Source of the DNA: Bordetella parapertussis
GTDB taxonomy: Bacteria; Pseudomonadota; Gammaproteobacteria; Burkholderiales; Burkholderiaceae_C
Assembly: GCA_945875935.1 (NCBI GenBank)
Contig: CAMCNE010000056.1
Location: forward strand, 1-14,760
DNA length: 14,760 nt
Reading direction: 5' to 3'
In this document: one piece after another, positions 7,376 to 13,552 of the stretch
Layout of the letters: every line of letters begins with the position of its first letter
Position numbering within the stretch: the stretch's first letter is position 1
Position numbers and translations under genes: made by a program
The notes under the pieces: model-generated
What the model was told of the DNA's origin: nothing
What the model saw: the letters and a program-made list of their open reading frames with translations, nothing else
Database searches by the model: none

Positions 7376-7942
7376 TCAAGCTGAGGCCTTGCCACCGGGC
7401 ACGATTTTCATCTTGCCGGTGAATTCGAGCAGTCGTTGCACCTTGGAGCCCATCTTCATCAGCTGAACCAAGGTCTTGTGATCCATGCGCTGAACGTCAT
7501 CGAACCAGGTCGACATCAGTTCGATCAAGTCGTGCATGCCTTTCATGCGCTGCTGGGCAATGCGGTCCTCTTCGGTGGTGGGGGTCTCGAGCAGCGCGCT
7601 GCGAAGCATGGAAAGGGTGGGCTCGATCTCGCGGCGGCGGCGCTCCTCGGCCAGCGTGCGAAAGATTTCCCAGGCGTCAGAAGGGGCTTCGAAGTACTCG
7701 CGCCGATCGCCCGGCACGTGAAGCAAGCGCACCAGGCGCCAAGACTGCAGCTCCTTCAAACCCATGCTCACATTGGACCGCGAGAACTCCAGTGCCTCGG
7801 CGATCTCGTCGGCATTGAGCGGCTGGGGCGACACGAAGATCAGCGCGTACATCTGACCGACCGTGCGGTTGATGCCCCAGCGACTGCCCATCTCACCGAA
7901 GTGGCTGACGAAGCTTTTGACCAGTGGTGAAAGAGCAGACAT
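7376..7942 (-). CDS. GbsR/MarR-family transcriptional regulator of the cydAB operon
   Basis: A 188-residue protein with an N-terminal winged helix-turn-helix (about 23-85): GINRTVGQMYALIFVS, then the recognition-helix region ADEIAEALEFSRSNVSMGLKEL, then the wing VRLLHVPGDRREYFEA. A long helical C-terminal half (about 88-180) probably makes the dimer. This is the GbsR layout (MarR-like but with the extra C-terminal helices). The start ATG 7942 is chosen because the family begins close to it and the upstream extension is low-complexity with no similarity. It lies 16 bases from cydA on the same strand, so it is probably the first gene of a regulator-cydA-cydB operon and controls it. The ligand is unknown. 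Confidence 0.88.
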   Translation of the reverse strand: MSALSPLVKSFVSHFGEMGSRWGINRTVGQMYALIFVSPQPLNADEIAEALEFSRSNVSMGLKELQSWRLVRLLHVPGDRREYFEAPSDAWEIFRTLAEERRRREIEPTLSMLRSALLETPTTEEDRIAQQRMKGMHDLIELMSTWFDDVQRMDHKTLVQLMKMGSKVQRLLEFTGKMKIVPGGKASA

Positions 7943-7953
7943 TCCAAATGATA

Positions 7954-7971
7954 TTTCAGAAATTACTGAAA
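7954..7971. promoter_or_regulatory. Palindrome upstream of the GbsR-like gene, candidate operator
   Basis: TTTCAG-AAATTA-CTGAAA is a perfect 6-6-6 dyad whose edge is 12 bases before the regulator's ATG, in an AT-rich patch. MarR/GbsR-type dimers bind such dyads, and autoregulation of the operon is the obvious reading. It is not an FNR box (TTGAT-N4-ATCAA). Confidence 0.55.
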
Positions 7972-8021
7972 ATTCGATAGGGGGTGATGCTCGAGCGTCT
8001 TCGATGCTAGCGCCTGTGCGT

Positions 8022-9014
8022 TCAGCCCTGTGCCCAGAACACCGCGAACCAGCCGCGCTCATCGATCCAGTGCTCGCTGCGCGCAAAGCCGGCATCGCGC
8101 AGCAGGGCCGAAAAACTCTCGACGCTGTACTTGTATGAGTTCTCGGTGTGCAGCCGCTCGCCCGCCGCAAAGCGCCGCTCGCCGCCCGGCCAGTTCACGC
8201 TGAGGGCGTGGCGGGCTTCAAGGTGCATCTCGATGCGCGAGTCGGTTCGGTTGAAAAACGCCACATGGCGCCACTCGCGCGGGTTGAAGTTGCTGCCGAT
8301 GAGCTCGTTGAGGTGGCACAGCAGGTTCAGATTGAACGCTGCGGTCACACCCAGCGCGTCGTCATAGGCCGGCTCCAGCACCTCCAGCGGCTTGACCAGA
8401 TCGACGCCGATCAGCAGCCCACCATCGGCGGCTTGGTCACACAGCCCCTTGAGGAAGCCACGTGCCTGCTCGGGCGAGAAGTTGCCGATGCTCGAGCCGG
8501 GATAGAAAAACACCGACCGCCCGCTCAGGCAGCCGCCGGGCAATTCGGGCGAGGCCGAGAAGTCCAGCCCGAGGCCGCTGACTTCGACCAACGGGTGACG
8601 CCGCTGCACTTCGGCGACGGCATCGGCCAAAAAGTCGGCCGAGATATCCACCGCCACATAGCGATTCGGCGCGAGTGTCGGGATCAGCCGCAGCGCCTTG
8701 GCGCAGTTGCCTGCACCCAGATCGACCAGCGTGTCGATGGCGCCGATGGCTTGCGCCATGTCGGCCGCGTGGGCGTCGAAGATGGCTGCTTCGGTGCGCG
8801 TGGGGTAGTACTCGGGCAGCTCGGTGATGGCTTCGAACAGGCGCGAACCCAGGCGGTCGTAGAGGTACTTCGGCGAGGTGTGCGCTTGCGCGGCGAGCAG
8901 GCCGTCGATCAGTTCGCGGCGGGCATCGGCCGAGCCGGTGGAAGGAGAAGGGGTCACAGCGGCTTTCAGGGGGTGCGGGAGGTCGTGGCAGGTGGCCGTG
9001 ACTTTGGCGTCCAT
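8022..9014 (-). CDS. egtD: L-histidine N(alpha)-methyltransferase
   Basis: EgtD trimethylates histidine to hercynine with S-adenosylmethionine, the first step of ergothioneine synthesis. The 330 residues match the family (about 320). The SAM-binding segment is TLVDLGAGNCAKAL (95-108) with YVAVDIS (119-125). YPGSSIGNF (171-179) is the family signature. The substrate side is shown by SRIEMHLEA (259-267) and HTENSYKYS (289-297), the segment that matches the histidine-binding Glu and Ser of the mycobacterial enzyme. I chose ATG 9014: the longer frame to 9161 runs back into coaBC on the other strand. egtB, which often neighbours egtD, is not in the window. The gene is divergent from coaBC and 79 bases upstream of the GbsR-like regulator on the same strand. 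Confidence 0.92.
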   Translation of the reverse strand: MDAKVTATCHDLPHPLKAAVTPSPSTGSADARRELIDGLLAAQAHTSPKYLYDRLGSRLFEAITELPEYYPTRTEAAIFDAHAADMAQAIGAIDTLVDLGAGNCAKALRLIPTLAPNRYVAVDISADFLADAVAEVQRRHPLVEVSGLGLDFSASPELPGGCLSGRSVFFYPGSSIGNFSPEQARGFLKGLCDQAADGGLLIGVDLVKPLEVLEPAYDDALGVTAAFNLNLLCHLNELIGSNFNPREWRHVAFFNRTDSRIEMHLEARHALSVNWPGGERRFAAGERLHTENSYKYSVESFSALLRDAGFARSEHWIDERGWFAVFWAQG

Positions 9015-9090
9015 TGTGTCGGCTGAGCGGCGACCATAATTCCCGACGCTTGGAGCGGCCTGTCTTCGAGAACGCGAAACGCCACACACC

Positions 9091-10341
9091 ATGACCGATC
9101 CCACCGAACCGCGCGGCGAACTCGACGGCAGGCACATCGTGCTGGGCCTGAGCGGTGGCATCGCTTGCTACAAGGCGGCTGAACTGGCGCGCGCGCTGGT
9201 GAAGGAGGGAGCCACCGTGCAAGTGGTGATGACGGCCTCGGCCGAGCAGTTCATCACCCCGCTCACGCTGCAGGCGCTGACCGGGCGGCCGGTGTTTGGC
9301 AGCACCTGGGATGCGCGCGAGGTCGACGGCCACGCCAACAACATGGCGCACATCAACCTGACCCGCGGCGCCGACGCGGTGCTGGTGGCGCCAGCCAGCG
9401 CCGATTTCATGGCACGCTTGCTGCACGGCCGTGCCGACGATCTGCTCAGCTTGCTGTGTCTGGCGCGAGCGATCGACAGCTGCCCGCTGATCATCGCGCC
9501 GGCCATGAACCGCGAGATGTGGGCCCATCCGGCCACGCAGCGCAACGTGGCGCAGCTGCGTGCCGACGGTGCTCATTTCTTCGGCCCCGACAGCGGCGAG
9601 CAAGCCTGCGGTGAAGTGGGCGATGGCCGCATGCTCGAGCCACTCGATCTGCTCGAAGCGCTGATCGGATTTTTTCGCCCCAAGCCGCTGGCCGGACGCC
9701 GCGTGCTGATCACTGCCGGCCCCACCTTCGAGCCGATAGACCCGGTGCGCGGCATCACCAACCGCTCCAGCGGCAAGATGGGTTTTGCCATCGCGCGTGC
9801 AGCGGTCGAAGCCGGCGCCGACGTCACGCTGGTGGCCGGCCCTGTGCATCTGGCCACGCCACGCGGCGTACGGCGCATCGACGTGCAGACCGCGCAAGAG
9901 ATGTTCGACGCGGTGCTGCCGCAGGCCGCGCAACACGATGTGTTCATCGCCACTGCGGCAGTGGCCGACTGGCGACCGGCGAAGTTGTCAGATCAGAAGA
10001 TCAAGAAAGACGGCAGCAAGATCGCGCCGCTGTTCGAGCTGACCGAAAACCCCGACATCTTGGCTGCCGTGGCGCAGCGTGTGCGAGACGGACGGCCTTA
10101 CTGCGTGGGCTTTGCTGCCGAGAGCCACGATCTGCTCAAGCATTCGCGCGAGAAGCTCGAACGCAAGCGCGTGCCGCTGATCGTGGGCAACCTCGGGCCG
10201 GCGACGTTCGGTCGTGACGACAACACGCTGGTGCTGGTCGACGCGCACGGCCACCGCGAACTGCCGCAGGCCGACAAGCTCACGCTGGCGCGTTCGCTGA
10301 TCGCCGATGTGGCGCTGCGGCTCGAGCCTGCTGCTCGCTGA
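9091..10341 (+). CDS. coaBC: Bifunctional phosphopantothenoylcysteine decarboxylase / phosphopantothenate-cysteine ligase
   Basis: CoaBC (Dfp) carries out two steps of coenzyme A synthesis: it joins cysteine to 4'-phosphopantothenate and decarboxylates the product. The 416 residues contain the N-terminal FMN-dependent CoaC domain (about 14-190) with SGGIACYKAAELAR, the catalytic His87 in AHINL, PAMNREMW (137-144) and Cys173 in ACGEVGDGRM. The C-terminal CoaB domain (about 200-416) has ITAGPTFEPIDPVR, NRSSGKMG (224-231), AAVADW (289-294) and the DQKIKK lysines (301-306). All key residues are present. No strong ribosome site is visible before the ATG. A CATAAT hexamer at 9035-9040 may be part of its promoter. 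dut follows 33 bases later, a common pairing in proteobacteria. Confidence 0.97.
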   Translation: MTDPTEPRGELDGRHIVLGLSGGIACYKAAELARALVKEGATVQVVMTASAEQFITPLTLQALTGRPVFGSTWDAREVDGHANNMAHINLTRGADAVLVAPASADFMARLLHGRADDLLSLLCLARAIDSCPLIIAPAMNREMWAHPATQRNVAQLRADGAHFFGPDSGEQACGEVGDGRMLEPLDLLEALIGFFRPKPLAGRRVLITAGPTFEPIDPVRGITNRSSGKMGFAIARAAVEAGADVTLVAGPVHLATPRGVRRIDVQTAQEMFDAVLPQAAQHDVFIATAAVADWRPAKLSDQKIKKDGSKIAPLFELTENPDILAAVAQRVRDGRPYCVGFAAESHDLLKHSREKLERKRVPLIVGNLGPATFGRDDNTLVLVDAHGHRELPQADKLTLARSLIADVALRLEPAAR

Positions 10342-10374
10342 GCTGCCCGTTTTTCTTCACTTCAGGCCCAAGCC

Positions 10375-10824
10375 ATGACCACGATAGACATCAAGGTGCT
10401 CGATGCACGCATGGCCGACTCGCTGCCCGCCTACGCCACACCCGGCAGCGCCGGTCTGGATCTGCGCGCGTGTGTTGACGAGCCGCTGCGCATCGAGCCC
10501 GGCCAAACGCGCCTGATTCCCACAGGGCTGTCCATCCACATCGGCGACGCAGGGTTGGCCGCGATGATCCTGCCGCGCTCGGGCCTGGGTCACAAGCACG
10601 GCATCGTGCTGGGCAATCTGGTGGGGTTGATTGATTCCGACTATCAGGGCCCGCTGATGGTGAGCTGCTGGAACCGCGGCGACACCGCCTACACCGTGCA
10701 GCCGCTCGAGCGCATCGCGCAGCTGGTCATCGTGCCGGTGGTGCAGGCGAGCTTTCGGCGCGTCGACGACTTCGCTGCGTCTGAGCGCGGCGTGGGCGGT
10801 TTCGGTTCGACCGGGGCGGCCTGA
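10375..10824 (+). CDS. dut: dUTP diphosphatase (trimeric dUTPase)
   Basis: Dut hydrolyses dUTP to dUMP and pyrophosphate, which keeps uracil out of DNA and supplies dUMP for thymidylate. The 149 residues carry all five motifs of the trimeric family: I AGLDLRA (26-32), II PRSGLGHKHG (67-76), III GNLVGLIDSDYQGPL (80-94, catalytic Asp87), IV ERIAQLV (112-118) and V GVGGFGSTG (139-147), the flexible arm that closes over a neighbour's site. Co-directional with coaBC. Its stop is 8 bases from the stop of the convergent FKBP gene. Confidence 0.98.
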   Translation: MTTIDIKVLDARMADSLPAYATPGSAGLDLRACVDEPLRIEPGQTRLIPTGLSIHIGDAGLAAMILPRSGLGHKHGIVLGNLVGLIDSDYQGPLMVSCWNRGDTAYTVQPLERIAQLVIVPVVQASFRRVDDFAASERGVGGFGSTGAA

Positions 10825-10832
10825 CCCAGAAG

Positions 10833-11354
10833 TCAGTGCAGGTGCTCGCCCGGCTGCAGCGAGTTGAGCACGCTGAAAGCCGGCTGACCCACGCTGGTCG
10901 CCTCGATTTCATCGGGCGTGGCTTCGCGCACATCGCACACCGTCAGGTGCAGCCGCAAGGCAATCCCGGCCAGCGGGTGATTGCCATCGAGCACCACGTG
11001 TGAGTCATACACCTCGGTGACGGTGTAGACCGCCTCGTTGGGCATGTCCGGTGTGGCCGCGCCTTCGGGCAAACCATCGAACTGCATGCCCACCTCGAGA
11101 TGTTCTGGAAACACCGAGCGCTCTTCGAAGCACACCAGCTCCGCCTGGTATTCGCCAAAGGCGTTTTCGGGTTCGAGATGTAGCGACGCCTCGAAGCCCG
11201 TGGTCTGCTCGAGCAGCGAGGCCTCGACCTGTTCAAGCAGATCATCCCCACCGAAGAAAAATTCGACCGGCTCGCCCAGTTCGTCGATCAACTGGCCGTG
11301 GGCATCTTCAAGTCGCCACGTGAGTGAGACGACGCAGGGGGAGAGTATTTGCAT
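10833..11354 (-). CDS. SlyD-like FKBP-type peptidyl-prolyl isomerase / chaperone, divergent
   Basis: A 173-residue protein of the SlyD fold: an FKBP domain split (about 1-70 and 118-145) around an insert-in-flap chaperone domain (about 71-117). The end of the fold, VVLDGNHPLAGIALRLHLTVCDVREAT, is characteristic (the usual form is DGNHPLAGK). The strand-helix region that forms the isomerase pocket is unusual: FFFGGDDLLEQVEASL replaces the common GHGQLIPGLE-type segment, so catalytic activity may be weak and chaperoning may dominate. There is no metal-binding His/Cys tail beyond a final HLH. I chose ATG 11354; the longer frame to 11819 lies inside the opposite-strand roxA gene. Divergent from roxA with 66 bases between starts. 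Confidence 0.88.
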   Translation of the reverse strand: MQILSPCVVSLTWRLEDAHGQLIDELGEPVEFFFGGDDLLEQVEASLLEQTTGFEASLHLEPENAFGEYQAELVCFEERSVFPEHLEVGMQFDGLPEGAATPDMPNEAVYTVTEVYDSHVVLDGNHPLAGIALRLHLTVCDVREATPDEIEATSVGQPAFSVLNSLQPGEHLH

Positions 11355-11365
11355 CGGGAAATCAT

Positions 11366-11396
11366 CGCACAGGGTTCGCCACGCATCGGCTGTGCG
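11366..11396. repeat. 7-bp inverted repeat between two divergent genes
   Basis: CGCACAG (11366-11372) and CTGTGCG (11390-11396) form perfect arms with a 17-base centre in the 66-base gap between the FKBP and roxA starts. It could be an operator for one or both genes. Chance is possible. Confidence 0.3.
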
Positions 11397-11420
11397 CATG
11401 CCCCATGGACAATGCGCGGC

Positions 11421-12545
11421 ATGAACATCAAAGCGCCCATCCCCTTGCTCGGTGGCCTCAGCCCGCAGGTGTTCATGCGCCGGCACTGGCAGAAAAAACC
11501 GCTGTTGATCCGGCAGGCGATTCCCGCGGCCGATCTGGCTGTGGATCGATCGGGGCTGTTCGCGCTGGCAGGCAAAGACGGTGTCGAGTCGCGTCTGATC
11601 GAGCGGCATGGCGCCAAATGGAAGCTGCGCCACGGGCCCTTCAGCAGGCGACAACTGCCGCCGCTGTCGCGCGCCGACTGGACCTTGCTGGTGCAAGGCG
11701 TTGATCTCCACGAACTGCAGTTTCACGAGCTGCTGTCGCGCTTTCGCTTCGCGCCGGATGTGCGGCTCGATGACGTGATGGTGTCGTTTGCCACCGATGG
11801 CGGCGGCGTCGGCGCGCACTTCGACTCTTACGACGTGTTCTTGCTGCAGTTGTCAGGACAACGCCAGTGGCGAGTGGGTCGCACCAAGGACTTGTCGCTG
11901 AAGGCCGGCTTGCCGTTGCGCATCCTCGAGCACTTCGAGCCCGAGCAGACCTGGACGCTGGAGCCGGGCGACATGCTGTATCTGCCGCCGCGCTGGGCGC
12001 ACGATGGCGTGGCAGTCGGCGAATGCGTGACTGCGTCGATCGGTTTTCTAGCGCCTTCTCGCGGCGAGATCGGCTCAGGCGTCTTGCAGCGCATGCTCGA
12101 CGGCTGCGAGGATCCGTGCGATGGCCCGCTCTACCGCGACCCCGCCCAGCCCGCCACCGATCAGCCAGCTCGCATCCCCAAGGCACTGGCCGAGTTCGCC
12201 GCCGACGCGGTGCGGCGCATCGTCGATGCCCCGCGGTCTCTCGATTGCGCGCTCGGCGAGTGGCTGAGCGAGCCCAAGCCCAAGGTCTGGTTCGATGAGG
12301 GCTGCGACTTGCCGCAGCGTGTGGCGCTGGTGCTCGACCGTCGCACGCGCATGGTCTACGACGATCACCACGTCTTTATCAACGGCGAGTCGTTTGTGGC
12401 CTCGGGCCGCGATGCCTTGCTGATGCGAACGCTGGCCGATCAACGCGCGCTCGATGCGAAGTCGGTGGCCAGAATCGGCGAGCAGGCCTGGGAACTGGTG
12501 CAGTCTTGGGCGCAGCAGGGTTGGCTGCACGCTCGCGTGGGCTGA
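11421..12545 (+). CDS. roxA: Ribosomal protein L16 arginine 3-hydroxylase (JmjC/cupin ribosomal oxygenase)
   Basis: A 374-residue Fe(II)/2-oxoglutarate oxygenase, the same length as E. coli YcfD/RoxA (373), which hydroxylates an arginine of L16. From ATG 11421 (NIKAPIPLLGGLSPQVF, then RRHWQKKPLLIRQA) the JmjC fold gives the iron ligands His133 and Asp135 in GAHFDSYDVFLLQ and His194 in PRWAHDGV. The C-terminal third (about 240-374) is the winged-helix dimer part of the family. ATG 11412 and a TTG at 11349 are alternatives; the start used matches the family best. Since hydroxylation needs oxygen, the modification reports oxygen supply, which is relevant in a window that also carries an oxygen-scavenging oxidase. 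Same strand as the unknown gene 36 bases downstream. Confidence 0.92.
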   Translation: MNIKAPIPLLGGLSPQVFMRRHWQKKPLLIRQAIPAADLAVDRSGLFALAGKDGVESRLIERHGAKWKLRHGPFSRRQLPPLSRADWTLLVQGVDLHELQFHELLSRFRFAPDVRLDDVMVSFATDGGGVGAHFDSYDVFLLQLSGQRQWRVGRTKDLSLKAGLPLRILEHFEPEQTWTLEPGDMLYLPPRWAHDGVAVGECVTASIGFLAPSRGEIGSGVLQRMLDGCEDPCDGPLYRDPAQPATDQPARIPKALAEFAADAVRRIVDAPRSLDCALGEWLSEPKPKVWFDEGCDLPQRVALVLDRRTRMVYDDHHVFINGESFVASGRDALLMRTLADQRALDAKSVARIGEQAWELVQSWAQQGWLHARVG

Positions 12546-12581
12546 AAACCGGCACGTATTTTTCTGACAGGCGGGCTCACC

Positions 12582-13070
12582 ATGAACGACTCGAACTCAC
12601 GGTTGATCACATCGCGCAGTGAATTTCAGGCAAGCCTGAAAGACGCGTTCGCCATGGTTGCCGAGTCGGGTGTGAGCGAGATCTGGTTGTGTGATGAGAA
12701 CTTTGCCGACTGGCCCTTGAACGAGCCTGAGGTGGTGGGGCTGCTGGCTCGGTGGTCGCTCTCCCACCGTCGCTGCAACGTGTTGTCGCTTGACTTCGGT
12801 GTGCTCCAGCAACGCCACCCGCGCTGGGTTCAGTGGCGCCGCGAGCGGGCGCACGTGGTGCACTGCATGACGCCTGACGAATCGGGAGGCTCCCATGTGC
12901 CGAGCCTGCTGTTTGCGCCCGGCGTGGTGAGCGTGAGGTTGGCTGACCGCTTGCGCTACCGAGGCCGACTGACCGCTGCGGCCGATGACACGGCGCGCAT
13001 GCGCGACGAGGTTGGTGCGCTTTTCCAACGGTCTGTCGAGGCCTTTCCCGCGAGCACGCTCGGCCTGTGA
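12582..13070 (+). CDS. Conserved hypothetical protein (possibly DUF7931 family)
   Basis: A 162-residue soluble protein with no signal peptide or membrane helix. The central part (EIWLCDENFADWPLNEPEVVGLLARW, then HRRCNVLSLDFGVLQQRHPRWVQWRRERAHVVHC) looks like a short alpha/beta domain and resembles proteins seen in other betaproteobacteria. The spacing of strand, acidic residue and the HPRW motif faintly recalls a phospholipase-D-like fold, but no HKD motif is present, so I infer no activity. The family name is from memory and unverified. It is 36 bases after roxA on the same strand and probably in one transcript. Its stop codon lies within the inverted repeat upstream of the lipoprotein promoter. 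Confidence 0.75.
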   Translation: MNDSNSRLITSRSEFQASLKDAFAMVAESGVSEIWLCDENFADWPLNEPEVVGLLARWSLSHRRCNVLSLDFGVLQQRHPRWVQWRRERAHVVHCMTPDESGGSHVPSLLFAPGVVSVRLADRLRYRGRLTAAADDTARMRDEVGALFQRSVEAFPASTLGL

Positions 13071-13094
13071 AATATTCGTTTCACGGACTATAAT
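13066..13094 (+). promoter_or_regulatory. Predicted sigma-70 promoter of the small lipoprotein gene
   Basis: A perfect TATAAT (13089-13094) lies 17 bases after a weak -35 (TGTGAA, 13066-13071). Transcription would begin near 13101, about 110 bases before the ATG. A T-run (TTTTT, 13094-13098) follows the -10. The weak -35 overlaps a palindrome (see next entry). Confidence 0.6.
13067..13084. promoter_or_regulatory. Palindrome overlapping the -35 region, candidate operator
   Basis: GTGAAA-TATTCG-TTTCAC is a perfect 6-6-6 dyad that covers the -35 hexamer and ends 4 bases before the -10. This place fits a repressor or a class II activator site. It also covers the stop codon of the gene before (13068-13070). 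Confidence 0.5.
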
Positions 13095-13100
13095 TTTTGG

Positions 13101-13211
13101 GCTGTCAGGAAGGGTAATGACCCCTTGGCAACCGAGTTTTTAGGGTCCCGCATTTCAGTGGAATCCCCAAAAACCTTCAACGCTTCCAAATACTATTCAT
13201 TGAGGATGATC
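13101..13211 (+). promoter_or_regulatory. Structured 5' leader of the small lipoprotein mRNA
   Basis: About 110 bases separate the predicted start of transcription from the ATG. Two stem-loops can be drawn. The first pairs TGTC (13103-13106) with GGCA (13127-13130) and AAGGG (13110-13114) with CCCTT (13122-13126), with an AGG bulge. The second pairs GTTTTT (13136-13141) with AAAAAC (13169-13174) and GGG (13143-13145) with CCC (13165-13167), with one A/C mismatch. The ribosome site TGAGG (13201-13205) lies in an unpaired tail 6 bases before the ATG. The structure does not match a riboswitch class I can name. Confidence 0.45.
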
Positions 13212-13457
13212 ATGAACAAATCTCTCGTGCTGGCCGCCCTGTTTGCTGCTGTCGCTCTGTCTGCCTGCGGCAAGAAGGAAGAAGCCGCGGCTCCGGTTGC
13301 CGAAGCTGCCTCCGCTGTCATGGCTCCAGTTGCTGAGGCCGCCTCGGCTGTCATCGCGCCAGCGATGGCTGAAGCTGCAAGCGCAATGGACACCGCCGCC
13401 TCGGCTGCAGCTGAAGCAGCAAGCGCCGTTGATGCCGCTGCCAGCGCGATGAAGTGA
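13212..13457 (+). CDS. Small Ala-rich repeat lipoprotein ending in lysine
   Basis: An 81-residue protein with a signal peptide (NKSLVLAALFAAVALSAC) and lipobox LSAC, so Cys19 should be lipidated. After a charged linker (GKKEEAA) comes an almost pure Ala/Ser/Glu/Val helix built of 11-residue units: PVAEAASAVMA (28-38), PVAEAASAVIA (39-49) and a looser third unit (50-60), then AAEAASAVDAAASAM and a final Lys81. Asp/Glu follow Lys in the +2/+3 region only at a distance, so outer membrane sorting is likely. The first two units differ at DNA level almost only at third codon positions, a sign of protein-level selection. The general plan (lipid anchor, coiled helix, C-terminal Lys) recalls Braun's lipoprotein, but the sequence is not homologous to it. 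Start ATG 13212 has a good ribosome site; ORFs from earlier in-frame codons lack one. Confidence 0.85.
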   Translation: MNKSLVLAALFAAVALSACGKKEEAAAPVAEAASAVMAPVAEAASAVIAPAMAEAASAMDTAASAAAEAASAVDAAASAMK

Positions 13458-13473
13458 TCCATCTTCGCCGATG

Positions 13474-13502
13474 AAAAAAGCCGCCCCTGAGGCGGCTTTT
13501 TT
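13474..13502. terminator. Bidirectional rho-independent terminator
   Basis: Six A, then GCCGCC (13480-13485), a CCTGA loop and GGCGGC (13491-13496), then six T (13497-13502). The symmetry gives a U-tract on both strands. It ends the lipoprotein mRNA and can also stop transcription of bamC coming from the other side. Confidence 0.93.
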
Positions 13503-13509
13503 CTTGGCG

Positions 13510-13543
13510 ATGGTGTTGACGGCATCCATGCCGCCAACACCAT
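13510..13543. repeat. Long near-perfect hairpin between the terminator and bamC
   Basis: ATGGTGTTG (13510-13518) pairs with CAACACCAT (13535-13543), and CGGCAT (13520-13525) pairs with ATGCCG (13528-13533); one A/C mismatch lies between. There is no U-tract, so it is not a classic terminator by itself. It would form at the 3' end of the bamC transcript, possibly protecting it. Confidence 0.6.
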
Positions 13544-13552
13544 GACGACCGA

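Noticed and set aside
6430..7422. A 330-residue plus-strand frame opposite cydA
   Set aside because: His/Glu/Gln-rich antisense translation of cydA; no recognisable domain.
7954..7971. FNR/anaerobox upstream of the cyd regulator
   Set aside because: The dyad is TTTCAG/CTGAAA and lacks the TTGAT/ATCAA half-sites.
8437..9936. A 499-residue minus-strand open frame across coaBC and egtD
   Set aside because: It is an out-of-frame shadow of two clearly identified genes with an Arg/His-rich, unstructured composition typical of GC-rich antisense frames.
10821..10836. CTGAC-N6-GTCAG hairpin between dut and the FKBP gene as a terminator
   Set aside because: Five pairs only and no T-run on either side. 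The symmetry mostly follows from two facing stop codons.
13101..13174. A SAM-I riboswitch, suggested by the CCCTTGGCAACC segment in the leader
   Set aside because: The other conserved parts (P1 closing stem, k-turn, pseudoknot partner) are absent, and a lipoprotein target would be unusual.
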